Shown piece after piece: positions 35,979 through 45,037 of a stretch of DNA of 64,000 bases. The stretch spans positions 434,001 to 498,000 of the forward strand of contig JAGDZO010000006.1 of NCBI GenBank assembly GCA_049115815.1, written 5' to 3'. The stretch comes from Marinoscillum sp049115815. Its GTDB lineage: Bacteria > Bacteroidota > Bacteroidia > Cytophagales > Cyclobacteriaceae. Numbering within the stretch: position 1 is the first letter of the stretch; every line of letters starts with the position of its first letter. The notes beneath the pieces are model-generated. The model had not been told where the DNA came from, searched no databases, and saw only the letters and a list, made by a program, of their open reading frames with translations. The position numbers and the translations under genes are program-made.

Positions 35979-36908
35979 TTAGGTATTTAACCATTTCCAG
36001 AATTTTCCGAGCATAGATTTAGGCTGATCCTTTGGGTCAGCCATTTTTTTGTTCTTTTTGCTGGTCTGGGCTTTGGTCTTGACTGGTTTTGACTTAGAAG
36101 GTTTGCTTACTTTGGATTTATAGTGCGCTTCTTTGATCTTTTTGAGGCGCTGTAGTTCTAGTCTTTCTTTCTTCTCTGCAGCAGCTTTTTTTCTCTTCTC
36201 CTCAGCTTTCAATCTTCTCAATCGCTTTTCTTCACGCTGCTCAGGAGTGAGTCTTGGTCTTGAGTTTCGTTTGTCATGTCGGATGATTCGCACTTCAGGA
36301 ATATCTTCCTTCTGTTCATCTGTAACTTCCACCTCTTCTTCAGCCGGTTCCTCTTCTGCCACTTTTGGTTCTGGAAGATCTATTTTACCGACTACCTTCA
36401 GACCTGGTAGCTCCACTTTTGGTGCTTTAATTACTTTCACATGATCAAATGATCGTTGCTCTTCCGAATCGTCATCTTCATCACCCAGCATCTCACTTAC
36501 TGTGATTGATTCTTGAACTTCTTCCTCAGTATTATCAATTGATTCGTTCTCAACAACTTCTTCACTCTCAACCTCTTGCTGATCTATTGGCTGCTCTGAT
36601 ACTGTTTCCTCAATAATAGCTGAATCTTCATGCGCTACTTCTGGCAATGATTCTTCCTCAATTGGTTTTTCTATTGCAACTTCTACCTCTTCAATTTCAG
36701 GCTCATTGTTTGTTTCTACTTCTTCTACCTCTGGTGCTAATTCTTCCGTCTCATCCTTTACTCCAAACTTTTCATATAGCAATGTTTCTGCTTCATCAGA
36801 CACCTTCACATTCGGATGCTCTTTGATCTCTATTCCATTGTTGGCAAGAAATGATACAACCTCTTTATTTGTCAGTTCTAATTTTCTTGAAAGTTGTCCT
36901 AGTCGCAT
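35979..36908 (-). CDS. Orphan IF2-N domain protein with acidic and basic low-complexity regions
   Basis: 309 aa. Residues 1-50 (MRLGQLSRKLELTNKEVVSF, then GIEIKEHPNVKV) match the small winged IF2-N domain found at the start of translation initiation factor IF-2. A very acidic stretch rich in Glu/Val (about 55-215) follows, then a strongly basic stretch (about 215-300) with LTPEQREEKRLRRLKAEEKRKK and many Lys. There is no GTPase domain, so this is not infB. The charge split suggests binding to RNA or the ribosome. Similar orphan proteins occur in Bacteroidota, but their role is unknown. Confidence 0.75.
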   Translation of the reverse strand: MRLGQLSRKLELTNKEVVSFLANNGIEIKEHPNVKVSDEAETLLYEKFGVKDETEELAPEVEEVETNNEPEIEEVEVAIEKPIEEESLPEVAHEDSAIIEETVSEQPIDQQEVESEEVVENESIDNTEEEVQESITVSEMLGDEDDDSEEQRSFDHVKVIKAPKVELPGLKVVGKIDLPEPKVAEEEPAEEEVEVTDEQKEDIPEVRIIRHDKRNSRPRLTPEQREEKRLRRLKAEEKRKKAAAEKKERLELQRLKKIKEAHYKSKVSKPSKSKPVKTKAQTSKKNKKMADPKDQPKSMLGKFWKWLNT

Positions 36909-36940
36909 GCTTATTGATTAAAAGAAAGGTTGATTGACAG

Positions 36941-36948
36941 CAAAAATA
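36941..36948 (-). promoter_or_regulatory. -7 box of the IF2-N protein gene
   Basis: Reverse-strand TATTTTTG, an exact TAnnTTTG match, about 33 bp before the ATG at 36908. The same 11-base context (TCTATTTTTGC) appears before the ybiT gene at 51.33 kb. Confidence 0.45.
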
Positions 36949-37025
36949 GAAAACTAAGCCAAATGGAATTATACTTTGAGAATTAATAAAAGCGCCAACT
37001 TAATAATAGCAGTCAGTTCCAACCT

Positions 37026-37967
37026 TTATTTGTTTGAATAATAAGAGGAAACATGTGTTACAATGGCGTTGATCAGTTTGGTTCGTGCTTCCTTGGATGC
37101 CCACGCAAGGTGAGGAGTGAGCAAACAATTGTCCAACCCGATCAATGGATGATCTTTAGCTGGAGGTTCCTGGGAAAGCACATCTAATCCTGCTCCTGCA
37201 ATCCGATTTTGCTTCAAGGCTGAGGCTAGATCTTGCTCATTGACCAATGCACCTCTAGCAGTGTTTATAAGCAGGGCATTTGGCTTCATACTATTGATGA
37301 GCGTTTGGTCAATGATCTGATGATTCTTATCCGTCAATGGAGCATGAAGGCTTACAATATCAGCAGTCGATATCATTTCTTCTAAAGTACCAAAACCATA
37401 GTCCGGATAGCTCTTAGGATCAGCATGTTGGCTCACAGCCAATATCCTCATACCAAAGGCCAAACCTATGCTGGCTACTTCTTGCCCTATCTGACCGAAC
37501 CCATAGATTCCGAGTGTTTTATCTCTTACTTCATGTATCGTGTTGAGCGTATATGAAAATCCTTTATCGCGATTCCAATCTCCCTTTTGTACGCTTTGAT
37601 CATGTTTCTCCACATGATTGGTAAGTGCGAAAATGAGCGAAAATACCTGTTGAGCAACAGCATGTGTACTGTATCCCTTTACATTTTTGACCAAGATATC
37701 ATGCTCTTTTGCTGCATCTAAATCGATATGATCAGTGCCTGTAGCAGAAATAACGATCAATTTGAGGTTGGGTAGTTGTTCGAAATGATCTTTTCCAAGA
37801 CGTACTTTATTGGTGACGACCACTTCAGCATCTGCACACCGATCTATCACATCTTCATCCGCTGTTCGATCATAGATTCGAACTTTCCCATAACGATCAA
37901 GATTTTCCCAGCTAAGATCCCCTGGATTGGCATAGATTCCGTCAAGGATCACTATTTCATTGGACAT
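37026..37967 (-). CDS. D-2-hydroxyacid dehydrogenase
   Basis: 313 aa NAD(P)-dependent enzyme of the SerA/hydroxypyruvate reductase family. The Rossmann motif is GIYGFGQIGQEVA near 155-167. The catalytic Arg is in NTARGALV, the Glu in LDVLSQEPP and the His in LTPHLAWAS. No C-terminal ACT domain is present, so it is not a full SerA. Glycerate, hydroxypyruvate or a related 2-keto acid is the likely substrate. It is the last gene of a tight three-gene operon, and its start overlaps the end of fadD by 11 bp. Confidence 0.88.
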   Translation of the reverse strand: MSNEIVILDGIYANPGDLSWENLDRYGKVRIYDRTADEDVIDRCADAEVVVTNKVRLGKDHFEQLPNLKLIVISATGTDHIDLDAAKEHDILVKNVKGYSTHAVAQQVFSLIFALTNHVEKHDQSVQKGDWNRDKGFSYTLNTIHEVRDKTLGIYGFGQIGQEVASIGLAFGMRILAVSQHADPKSYPDYGFGTLEEMISTADIVSLHAPLTDKNHQIIDQTLINSMKPNALLINTARGALVNEQDLASALKQNRIAGAGLDVLSQEPPAKDHPLIGLDNCLLTPHLAWASKEARTKLINAIVTHVSSYYSNK

Positions 37968-39636
37968 GAGCGTGTTCTTCTTTTCTGAGGTCTTTTCTTA
38001 ATATTTTACCAACGTTAGACTTGGGTAAGTCATCTCTAAACTCGATGAATTTGGGCATTTTATAGGCTACTAAATGCTCACGGCAGTGCACCAATATCTC
38101 ATGCTCAGTCAGATCAGGATTAGATTTGACGATAAAGGCCTTTACCACTTCTCCAGAATTCTTGTGAGGCACTCCAATTACACCAACTTCCAGTACGCCA
38201 TCAAGTTGTGCAATGACATTCTCCACTTCGTTTGGAAACACCTTCATTCCCGATACATTGATCATCTCTTTTTTTCTGTCGACAATTTTGAGAAAACCTT
38301 CGCTATCAAAAAAGGCAATATCTCCCGTCTTAAACCATTCACCATCCATTACAATGTCGGTCTCTTCCTTATTCTGCCAATATCCGGTCATTACCTGAGG
38401 TCCTTTAGCATAGATTTCTCCAAATTCACCTACTGTCTGAGTCGTTCCATCATCGGCCACTATTTTGATCTCTGTTGATGGCACTGGAAGTCCAATGGTG
38501 CCTAGCTTATGATTGCCATCTATAGGATTGCAAGTGAGGAGTGGAGAGGTTTCTGAAAGTCCATATCCCTCTACAATATCGGTTCCTGTGATCTCTTTCC
38601 ACTTCGTGGCGACAGCATCTTGCAATGCCATACCTCCAGCTACGGCTACCTTTAGGTGACTAAAATCCACCTCCTTAAATTCCTCCCTATTGATCAAGCC
38701 ATTGAATAGCGTATTCACCCCTGTGATGACAGAGAACTTCTGCTCTTTCAACACTTTAATAAAGTCTGCCATTTTCCTTGGGTCAGTGATCAGTACGCTC
38801 TTAGCGCCAATCTTGAGCATCCCAAAACAATTCACAGTCAAGGCAAACACATGATATAGGGGCAAAGCCGTGATGGTAACTTCCTGTCCGTCTAACATGC
38901 TAGGCTTCATCCACGCAGATACCTGCTCTACATTGGCTATCAGATTTCTATGACTCAGCGCAGCTCCCTTTGCTACTCCGGTGGTACCGCCGGTATATTG
39001 TAGAATGGCAAGATCTTCATTGTTGAGATTAGGTCTTACGTAACTATGCTTCTTGCCAATTTTGATAACGTCTTGAAATGCAACAGCTTGTGGTAGTTGA
39101 TAGGCTGGCACCATGCGCTTCACCCGCTTGATCATGAAATCCACAATTGCTCCTTTGAGCGAGCCGAGCAGATCACCAACCTCCGCGATGATAACAGTCT
39201 CAATAGAAGTAGCGCCTAAGATTTCCTCAAGTTTGAATGCGAATGTGTTGAGCAAAATGATTCCTTTAGCCCCTGCATCCACAAACTGATGCTCCATTTC
39301 AGAAGGTTTGTATTGAGGATTGGTATTCACAACAACCATTCCTGCCTTCAAAATTCCGAATAGGGCAATAGGGTATTGCATCACATTTGGCATTTGCAAA
39401 GCCACTCTATCTCCCTTTTCTAGATTGGTCTCATTGACTAAGTAATTGGCGAAAGCACTACTGAGTTCACCCAATTCATTATAAGAAATCTCAGCACCCA
39501 TGTTTTCATAAGCGGGGAGGTCTCCATATTTAGAAACACAATCATCCAAGAATTCGACTAATGAGGGGTATGCGTCCGGGTCTATCGTATGGGGTACTGA
39601 CTCAGGATATTGTTCAAGCCATTTTGAGTTATCCAT
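37957..39636 (-). CDS. fadD: Long-chain fatty acid--CoA ligase
   Basis: 559 aa ANL-superfamily enzyme that activates fatty acids to acyl-CoA using ATP. The AMP-binding signature is YTGGTTGVAKGA near 213-224. Further core motifs are VEGYGLSETSP, WFKTGDIAFFDSEGFLKIVDRKKEMI and the C-terminal PKSNVGKILRK with the catalytic Lys. Length and motifs match FadD of proteobacteria closely. It lies between the glucokinase gene (12-bp gap) and the dehydrogenase gene (overlap). Its product could supply acyl-CoA to the LuxC-like reductase nearby (inference). Confidence 0.93.
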   Translation of the reverse strand: MDNSKWLEQYPESVPHTIDPDAYPSLVEFLDDCVSKYGDLPAYENMGAEISYNELGELSSAFANYLVNETNLEKGDRVALQMPNVMQYPIALFGILKAGMVVVNTNPQYKPSEMEHQFVDAGAKGIILLNTFAFKLEEILGATSIETVIIAEVGDLLGSLKGAIVDFMIKRVKRMVPAYQLPQAVAFQDVIKIGKKHSYVRPNLNNEDLAILQYTGGTTGVAKGAALSHRNLIANVEQVSAWMKPSMLDGQEVTITALPLYHVFALTVNCFGMLKIGAKSVLITDPRKMADFIKVLKEQKFSVITGVNTLFNGLINREEFKEVDFSHLKVAVAGGMALQDAVATKWKEITGTDIVEGYGLSETSPLLTCNPIDGNHKLGTIGLPVPSTEIKIVADDGTTQTVGEFGEIYAKGPQVMTGYWQNKEETDIVMDGEWFKTGDIAFFDSEGFLKIVDRKKEMINVSGMKVFPNEVENVIAQLDGVLEVGVIGVPHKNSGEVVKAFIVKSNPDLTEHEILVHCREHLVAYKMPKFIEFRDDLPKSNVGKILRKDLRKEEHAHVQ

Positions 39637-39648
39637 GGGGGTTGTCGT

Positions 39649-40389
39649 TTAGGTTAAAGTTTCTTCAGCTGAAATAGCCGCACCAATTATTCCCGCTTCA
39701 TTCTTAGATTCCGCAGGCAAGATTTTGGTTTTTAATTCGAAGTACTGGGCGTATTTATCGAAGTGCTTACTTACACCACCACCCAGAATGAAAAGGTCAG
39801 GGTAAAATAGACTCTCTAATCTCTGAAAATATTCATTGAGCCGAGAGCCCCATTCCTCCCAAGAGAGCTCTTCATTTTTACGGACTGAATTGGCCGCATA
39901 ATGCTCTCCAGGCATTCCATTGACCATTACGAAACCCAATTCGGTATTAGGAATCAGGTGCCCGTTAATAAACAATGCAGTACCTATACCTGTACCAGCA
40001 GCAGCTACAATGGTCACACCTTTCTGACCTTTGCCGGCTCCAAACATCATTTCCGCAGTACCTGCTGCATCTACATCATTGAGTAGATGTATTTTACAGC
40101 CTGTCGCCTTAGAAATAGCCTCTGCAGCATTCATCCCTATCCAAGTCTTATCGATGTTGGAAGCAGTCATCACTATCTCATTGCGAATTGCAGCGGGAAA
40201 TCCGCTCCCGATCAAACCTTTCCAATTAAAAAAATCAACCAACTCCTTTACTGTAGCTACGACAGCCTCTGGAGTGGCCGGATCGGGTGTTGGTATTCTG
40301 TGTCTTTCGGTAATCAAAGTACCTCGTTGTGTATCAACAATCGCACCCTTGATGCCAGTGCCTCCTATATCTAATCCTAGTATTTCCAT
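39649..40389 (-). CDS. ppgK: ROK-family glucokinase, polyphosphate-glucokinase-like
   Basis: 246 aa. The phosphate-1 motif is GLDIGGTGIKGAIVD at the start. FPAAIRN, NIDKTWIG, LLNDVDAAGTAEMMFG and GTGIGTALFINGHLIPNTELG match actinobacterial and Bacteroidota polyphosphate glucokinases (PpgK). The cysteine-rich zinc motif of other ROK kinases is absent, as in PpgK. It phosphorylates glucose with polyphosphate and perhaps ATP. It is the first gene of the three-gene operon with fadD and the dehydrogenase. Confidence 0.82.
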   Translation of the reverse strand: MEILGLDIGGTGIKGAIVDTQRGTLITERHRIPTPDPATPEAVVATVKELVDFFNWKGLIGSGFPAAIRNEIVMTASNIDKTWIGMNAAEAISKATGCKIHLLNDVDAAGTAEMMFGAGKGQKGVTIVAAAGTGIGTALFINGHLIPNTELGFVMVNGMPGEHYAANSVRKNEELSWEEWGSRLNEYFQRLESLFYPDLFILGGGVSKHFDKYAQYFELKTKILPAESKNEAGIIGAAISAEETLT

Positions 40390-40522
40390 ATCTCTCTTAA
40401 ACCTACCAAATTCTTAACTAATTCCATCTTGTTAGAGTTATACCTAATATGAAAATCTTCGAATCTTACGAAATTCTATGTCGAAATATGCCTAGCTTTA
40501 AATGAAATAAAACCTATCAACC

Positions 40523-41071
40523 ATGCTAAAAAAAATAATGCTCTCATTGGGAGTTTTGATCGTTCTAATTGCTGCTGCTTACCTGTATTTAGACAATAGA
40601 AATAGAACATTGAGTCCAAGAGGAGAAGCTTCTCTTTCAAATGGAGAATTACAAGTGGACCTTACTTATAGTCGACCATCAATTAGAAACAGAAAGCCTT
40701 TTGGTGATGAAACCGAAGAGTCTATTCAGAAATATGGTCAGTATTGGAGACTTGGAGCCAATGAGTCAACAGAGATAACTTTTAACAAAGACGTCCTCAT
40801 AGTAGATCAGGCCATAAAGGCGGGAACTTACAGAATGTATGCAATTCCAGGTGAGCAATATTTCGAGATTAGACTCAATACAGAATTAGGCACTTGGGGT
40901 GCGTTTGAGCCGGATACCGCGCTTGATGTAATGTCCGTCATGATACCTGTTAATTCGGGCGAGCATACTGAGCAATTCACCATCACTACCGAACCTCTAT
41001 ACGATACTGGTGTGAAATTGAACATTGCATGGGGAAGTATCCAAATGAACCTGCCTATTAACCCGCAATAG
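40523..41071 (+). CDS. DUF2911 family protein, membrane-anchored or exported
   Basis: 182 aa. A single N-terminal hydrophobic segment (residues 5-25) serves as signal peptide or anchor. The rest is the DUF2911 beta domain: GEASLSNGELQVDLTYSRPS, GQYWRLGANESTEI, KAGTYRMYAIPGEQ and the acidic middle strand. The function of the family is unknown. A box TAGCTTTA at 40493-40500, one mismatch from the -7 consensus, lies upstream. The next gene follows after 8 bp. Confidence 0.82.
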   Translation: MLKKIMLSLGVLIVLIAAAYLYLDNRNRTLSPRGEASLSNGELQVDLTYSRPSIRNRKPFGDETEESIQKYGQYWRLGANESTEITFNKDVLIVDQAIKAGTYRMYAIPGEQYFEIRLNTELGTWGAFEPDTALDVMSVMIPVNSGEHTEQFTITTEPLYDTGVKLNIAWGSIQMNLPINPQ

Positions 41072-41079
41072 ATCTTTTT

Positions 41080-42126
41080 TTGAGAAAACTGCTAACAGTA
41101 GAAAAGGGTCGTCCTTCAGCTGATATTCGTGAGTTACTTTCAGCCAATATCATTGGGACTCCCGGTCAAAGTCTGGTTTATCAACACACAAGAGTTGGCG
41201 ATAAACTGGACGCTATTGATAGAAGTTTTTTCCTAAGTGTTCGATTAGGCAGTAAGGCAATTGGCGCTTGCTGCTTTATTCCTCGGACTGTATACATTAG
41301 AGCTAATGGTGTTGACGCATTTTATATTCGGTATTTTTCTTTTAGAAATTCTTTTAGAGCCTCGAGTAAGCCTTATAAACACCTCAGTCGTAAAACGAGC
41401 GCGTTGAGGGATGAAATCACGCAGTGCTTAGATGGTGATGGATTAAACAAGATCAAGCCATTGGCATACGCTTATGTAGATGAGTCAAACTTTAGATCTA
41501 AGGACATTATCGATTCATTTGGATTTAAGAAAATTGGATCATTTAAAGTCAAGTTTCTCAGCAGGTTTTTCCCAAAAGAACATGGTTCCGTTGAAGAGAT
41601 TCAAGCTAAAGAATTGGGCGAATTCAAGAAGAGAGTGGAAGAGGAGTACGCTGAGCATTCTTTTGTTGCTCTGGACAATATTGGTTTTGAAAATGGGGCC
41701 TATGTATTCAATGAAAATGGTCGCATAGTCGCTGGAATACAGACATACAAAGAGCGATGGAAGATTCATGAGGTACCTGGAAGCACTCGGTTGCTCTCTA
41801 TTGTATCAATCATCCCTTTGATCAAGACCATCTTCAATCGAGATTTTAGGTTTTTATCCATCGAGGGTTTTTTCTGTCATCAGGGTTATGAGCACACCTT
41901 AGAACCTTTGATTGAAACTGCTTTGGCCAGAAGTAACAGAAACACTGCAGTAGCTTGCGTTGATCATAACTCATTGTTTTACAATAGATTATGTGACATT
42001 CCGACAGGGGTAATTCAATATATGACAAAGGAAAAAGAAATTGCGTTAGTCGCTAGAGGCCGTCAAGATGCTCTGGATTGGCTCAGTAAGCGTCCCATTT
42101 ATGTCTCAAGCTTTGACAATATGTGA
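41080..42126 (+). CDS. Putative GNAT-fold acyltransferase
   Basis: 348 aa, no signal peptide or membrane segment. A weak GNAT-like signature is visible in YAYVDESNFRSKDIIDSFGFKKIG (about residues 128-151), the usual motif B/cofactor area. The second half is strongly structured but unfamiliar. The start is TTG at 41080. There is no in-frame ATG until near the end, and a stop lies 19 bases upstream. It is cotranscribed with the DUF2911 gene. Its TGA stop touches the stop of the opposing aquaporin gene (TGATCA). I cannot name a substrate. Confidence 0.6.
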   Translation: MRKLLTVEKGRPSADIRELLSANIIGTPGQSLVYQHTRVGDKLDAIDRSFFLSVRLGSKAIGACCFIPRTVYIRANGVDAFYIRYFSFRNSFRASSKPYKHLSRKTSALRDEITQCLDGDGLNKIKPLAYAYVDESNFRSKDIIDSFGFKKIGSFKVKFLSRFFPKEHGSVEEIQAKELGEFKKRVEEEYAEHSFVALDNIGFENGAYVFNENGRIVAGIQTYKERWKIHEVPGSTRLLSIVSIIPLIKTIFNRDFRFLSIEGFFCHQGYEHTLEPLIETALARSNRNTAVACVDHNSLFYNRLCDIPTGVIQYMTKEKEIALVARGRQDALDWLSKRPIYVSSFDNM

Positions 42127-42831
42127 TCAGAAAATCAGCAGGTAAACACCTGCCGCGGCTAAAGCTCCCACGCAGGGTCCTAATAGCGGGATAACGGCAT
42201 AGCTCCAGTTGCTGTCTCGCTTACCCTTGATAGGTGCAAGTGCATGGAATAACCTAGGACCAAAATCTCTTGCTGGGTTGATGGCATAGCCGGTAGTACC
42301 ACCTAGACTCAGCCCAATCCCTACAACCAGCAATGCCACCGGTAGTGCGCTAAGTGAACCCAAGCCATCTCCAGATACAAGAAAGAATACCGCAAAAACC
42401 AATGCAAATGTGCCAATAATCTCAGATACTAGATTGTTCTTGAAATTTTTGATTGCTGGGCTGGTACAAAATAATCCAAGAATGGTATCTGGATCATCAG
42501 TTGCTGTAAAGTGTGGTCTGAAATGAATATAAGTAAGTCCTGCTCCACAAAATGCCCCTAAAAATTGCATGGCTATGTAACCGGGCACACTGCTCCAAGC
42601 AAACTTACCCACCATAGCCAATCCCAATGTGACTGCTGGATTTATATGAGCGCCACTAGATGATCCTGCAACGAATACAGCTACAAATACGGCAATTCCC
42701 CAACCTAATGAAATGACAAGCCAACCCGAATTCTGCGCATAGGTCTTATTAAGAGATACGTTGGCATTCACGCCATTACCTAAGAGTAGAAGTATGAATG
42801 TTCCTACAAATTCGGAGACAAGTGGGTTCAT
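42127..42831 (-). CDS. MIP family aquaglyceroporin
   Basis: 234 aa channel with six membrane helices and two NPA half-helices: AHINPAVTLG and YAINPARDFGPR. The residues around the second NPA (the D after NPAR, and a loop with HALAPIKGKRDSNW) fit the glycerol-facilitator (GlpF) branch better than strict water channels. It passes glycerol and other small polyols, and water, through the inner membrane. No glycerol kinase gene is in the window. Confidence 0.88.
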   Translation of the reverse strand: MNPLVSEFVGTFILLLLGNGVNANVSLNKTYAQNSGWLVISLGWGIAVFVAVFVAGSSSGAHINPAVTLGLAMVGKFAWSSVPGYIAMQFLGAFCGAGLTYIHFRPHFTATDDPDTILGLFCTSPAIKNFKNNLVSEIIGTFALVFAVFFLVSGDGLGSLSALPVALLVVGIGLSLGGTTGYAINPARDFGPRLFHALAPIKGKRDSNWSYAVIPLLGPCVGALAAAGVYLLIF

Positions 42832-42880
42832 GTTGAATTGATATTGATTACATCGTCAAAGAAAGAGATATTTTCGTTCT

Positions 42881-44188
42881 TTAGTCGCATGTAGTCTGAT
42901 AAGGAATCAATTCACCTACATATTCATCCCATTCTTCTTTGGTCAAATTTCGCTCTACGAGCTCGCAGATACGATTCGCTAAAGTCACATGAAATACTGG
43001 CCAAAACCTGATGTAATTATCCTTGGAACCTGATATGATTTGATTTCCAGTAGGATCAAAGCAAGCTGTCAGCACCCAATCATTGTGATCATCCAAAACA
43101 AGTGGCAGTTTCTTCGAATTGGCTATTTCCCAAACACGTACAGTTCTGTCCCGACTAGAAGATAAGAGCATCAAGTTGTCCGGGCTAAAGTCCAAATCTG
43201 TAATAGCAGACTGATGTCCAGAAATGGTTCTTATGATTTCCTCATTTTCAATGTCCCAAAGGATGATATCACCTTTTTCTCTTCCAATTGCCAAGGTTTT
43301 GAAATCTGGACTAATAGCCATGGCATTCACAGCAAAGGCTTCTTCAAGGTAGATTTTAGCGGACAGTGTATCCTCCCATAATTCAACTTCTCCTGTCGAT
43401 TTCCCTAGGTATAGATCCTTATTCTTTTTGTTGATAATCGCACTGGAGACTTGCTGGGCTGTTTGGCCAATCTGCTTTTCCTTACCAAACCCTTTTGACT
43501 TGATGAGTCCGTCTTTGGTTACGACCAACATTCTGTGTTCCTCAGGTACGAACACAGCACTCTGCACCAGTTCACCATCTGTAATGACTTGCCGTTGAGA
43601 TCCCTGACCCATTTCTCCTTCTGTCTCATTGTCTATAAGCACAATGCCTTCATTCTTGGTCACAACAAGAATCCACCGGTCATCAGTGCTAATGTCAATG
43701 GACTTAATCAAGTGATCACCTTCATAGACCAATTCGGCTGTTTTGCCCTTAGTCGATAATTGCCACTTCATGACTCTTCCATCCGAGCCTGCAGAGTAGA
43801 AATAATCAGGATCTTGAGAAAATTGCAACGAAACTACGGAAGCATTGTGCCCTAGGGCTTCATTGTATGATTTTCGGTTTACCGAATCATATCCCAAAAA
43901 CTTGTTGGCATAATAGAGTGCTGAGTAGAGATTCAGATGTGAAACTAATGGGTTACTATCATTCTCTCGCCAAAAACTATACGCTTGCCTCGCAATGAGC
44001 GCTTTTAGTTCTTGAAAATAGGAAGGGGTCAACAATGACCGCTGGGACATACTCTGTACCAATTCGGTATATCGTAAGGTGTTGACTTGACTTTCTAGTT
44101 CTTTAATTTTCAGAGAATCCACATTACCTCTTTGAGAATGAGCAGTGAATACTATGAGTAACAATAAGCCGGCAAGAAGATTCTTCAT
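42881..44188 (-). CDS. Exported WD40-repeat protein
   Basis: 435 aa from the ATG at 44188, where a clean signal peptide (KNLLAGLLLLIVFTAHSQ) begins. A longer reading from 44248 would add 20 residues that spoil it. After a helical N-terminal part with a coiled-coil-like region (25-60), WD40 blades follow. The clearest are LAIGREKGDIILWDIENEEIIRTISGH, LLSSSRDRTVRVWEI and IISGSKDNYIRFW. The protein is a periplasmic or surface scaffold, and the binding partner is unknown. It is like the WD40 proteins of eukaryotic-type signal complexes found in Bacteroidota. Confidence 0.8.
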   Translation of the reverse strand: MKNLLAGLLLLIVFTAHSQRGNVDSLKIKELESQVNTLRYTELVQSMSQRSLLTPSYFQELKALIARQAYSFWRENDSNPLVSHLNLYSALYYANKFLGYDSVNRKSYNEALGHNASVVSLQFSQDPDYFYSAGSDGRVMKWQLSTKGKTAELVYEGDHLIKSIDISTDDRWILVVTKNEGIVLIDNETEGEMGQGSQRQVITDGELVQSAVFVPEEHRMLVVTKDGLIKSKGFGKEKQIGQTAQQVSSAIINKKNKDLYLGKSTGEVELWEDTLSAKIYLEEAFAVNAMAISPDFKTLAIGREKGDIILWDIENEEIIRTISGHQSAITDLDFSPDNLMLLSSSRDRTVRVWEIANSKKLPLVLDDHNDWVLTACFDPTGNQIISGSKDNYIRFWPVFHVTLANRICELVERNLTKEEWDEYVGELIPYQTTCD

Positions 44189-44278
44189 AACCGAAAGGTA
44201 ATAATAAAACGCATTTTTAGTCTCAATAGACCAAACTGAAATGCTCAAAAACTAATATCTTCATCCGATAATTCTCCA

Positions 44279-45037
44279 ATGATGACAAAACCAATATCCT
44301 TTGAAATTAGCACGGAAGGAATAGGCGTTCTTACTTTTTCTAATCCACCTCACAATGCCATGACCAGTGCGATGCTCAGCGAAACGGCACAAATCATCCA
44401 TGATAATAATGACGCAAAGGATGTAAAAGTAATCGTGATAAAAAGCAATGGCGAAAGGGCTTTCTGTGCTGGAGCAAGTTTCGAAGAATTGATGGGAATC
44501 ACCACTAGAGAAGAAGGAAAGACTTTTTTCTCAGGTTTTGCTCAGGTTATTAATGCGATTAGGAAGAGTGGGAAAATAGTTATTGGGCAGGTGCAAGGCA
44601 AGGCAGTTGGTGGTGGAGTAGGACTTGCTGCAGCTTGCGATCTGTGCTTTGCTACGGATCACGCAGCTGTTAAACTATCAGAGATCAACATCGGGATCGG
44701 ACCTTTTGTGATAGGTCCTGCAGTAACTAGGAGAATTGGAGTGACGCGTTTTAGCCATTTGGCTTTGAGCCCAATGGAATTCAAGCCGGCCAAATGGGCA
44801 TTTGATAATGGTCTTTATACCTCACTCTTTGAGAATATGGACCAACTTAGTCAAGCTGTAATGAATAAAGCTGAAGAACTAAGTAAAGTAAATCCAGAGG
44901 CCCTTACTAAGCTCAAAAAGTCCTTATGGGCTGGTTGCGAAGATTGGGATGATCTTCTGGATCAGAAAGCAAAAGAAAGCGGTGAATTGGTGCTGTCAAG
45001 TTTTTCACAATCTGCATTGAGCAAATTTAAAAAGTAA
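44279..45037 (+). CDS. Enoyl-CoA hydratase/isomerase family protein
   Basis: 252 aa crotonase-fold protein. Oxyanion-hole motifs are GERAFCAGASFEEL near 60-72 and GQVQGKAVGGGVGLAAACDLCFA near 104-126. The first catalytic Glu lies in LSEINIGIGPFVIGP. The usual Gly-Gly-Thr stretch after it (GAGGTQRL in rat enzyme) is replaced by FVIGPAVTRRIG, so the chemistry may differ (for example 3-methylglutaconyl-CoA hydration). The N-terminus has two consecutive ATG codons, and I use the first. The stop TAA abuts the TGA of yaaA. Confidence 0.85.
   Translation: MMTKPISFEISTEGIGVLTFSNPPHNAMTSAMLSETAQIIHDNNDAKDVKVIVIKSNGERAFCAGASFEELMGITTREEGKTFFSGFAQVINAIRKSGKIVIGQVQGKAVGGGVGLAAACDLCFATDHAAVKLSEINIGIGPFVIGPAVTRRIGVTRFSHLALSPMEFKPAKWAFDNGLYTSLFENMDQLSQAVMNKAEELSKVNPEALTKLKKSLWAGCEDWDDLLDQKAKESGELVLSSFSQSALSKFKK

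Noticed and set aside
44189..44248. Longer WD40 protein start
   Set aside because: It adds 20 residues ahead of a clean signal peptide.
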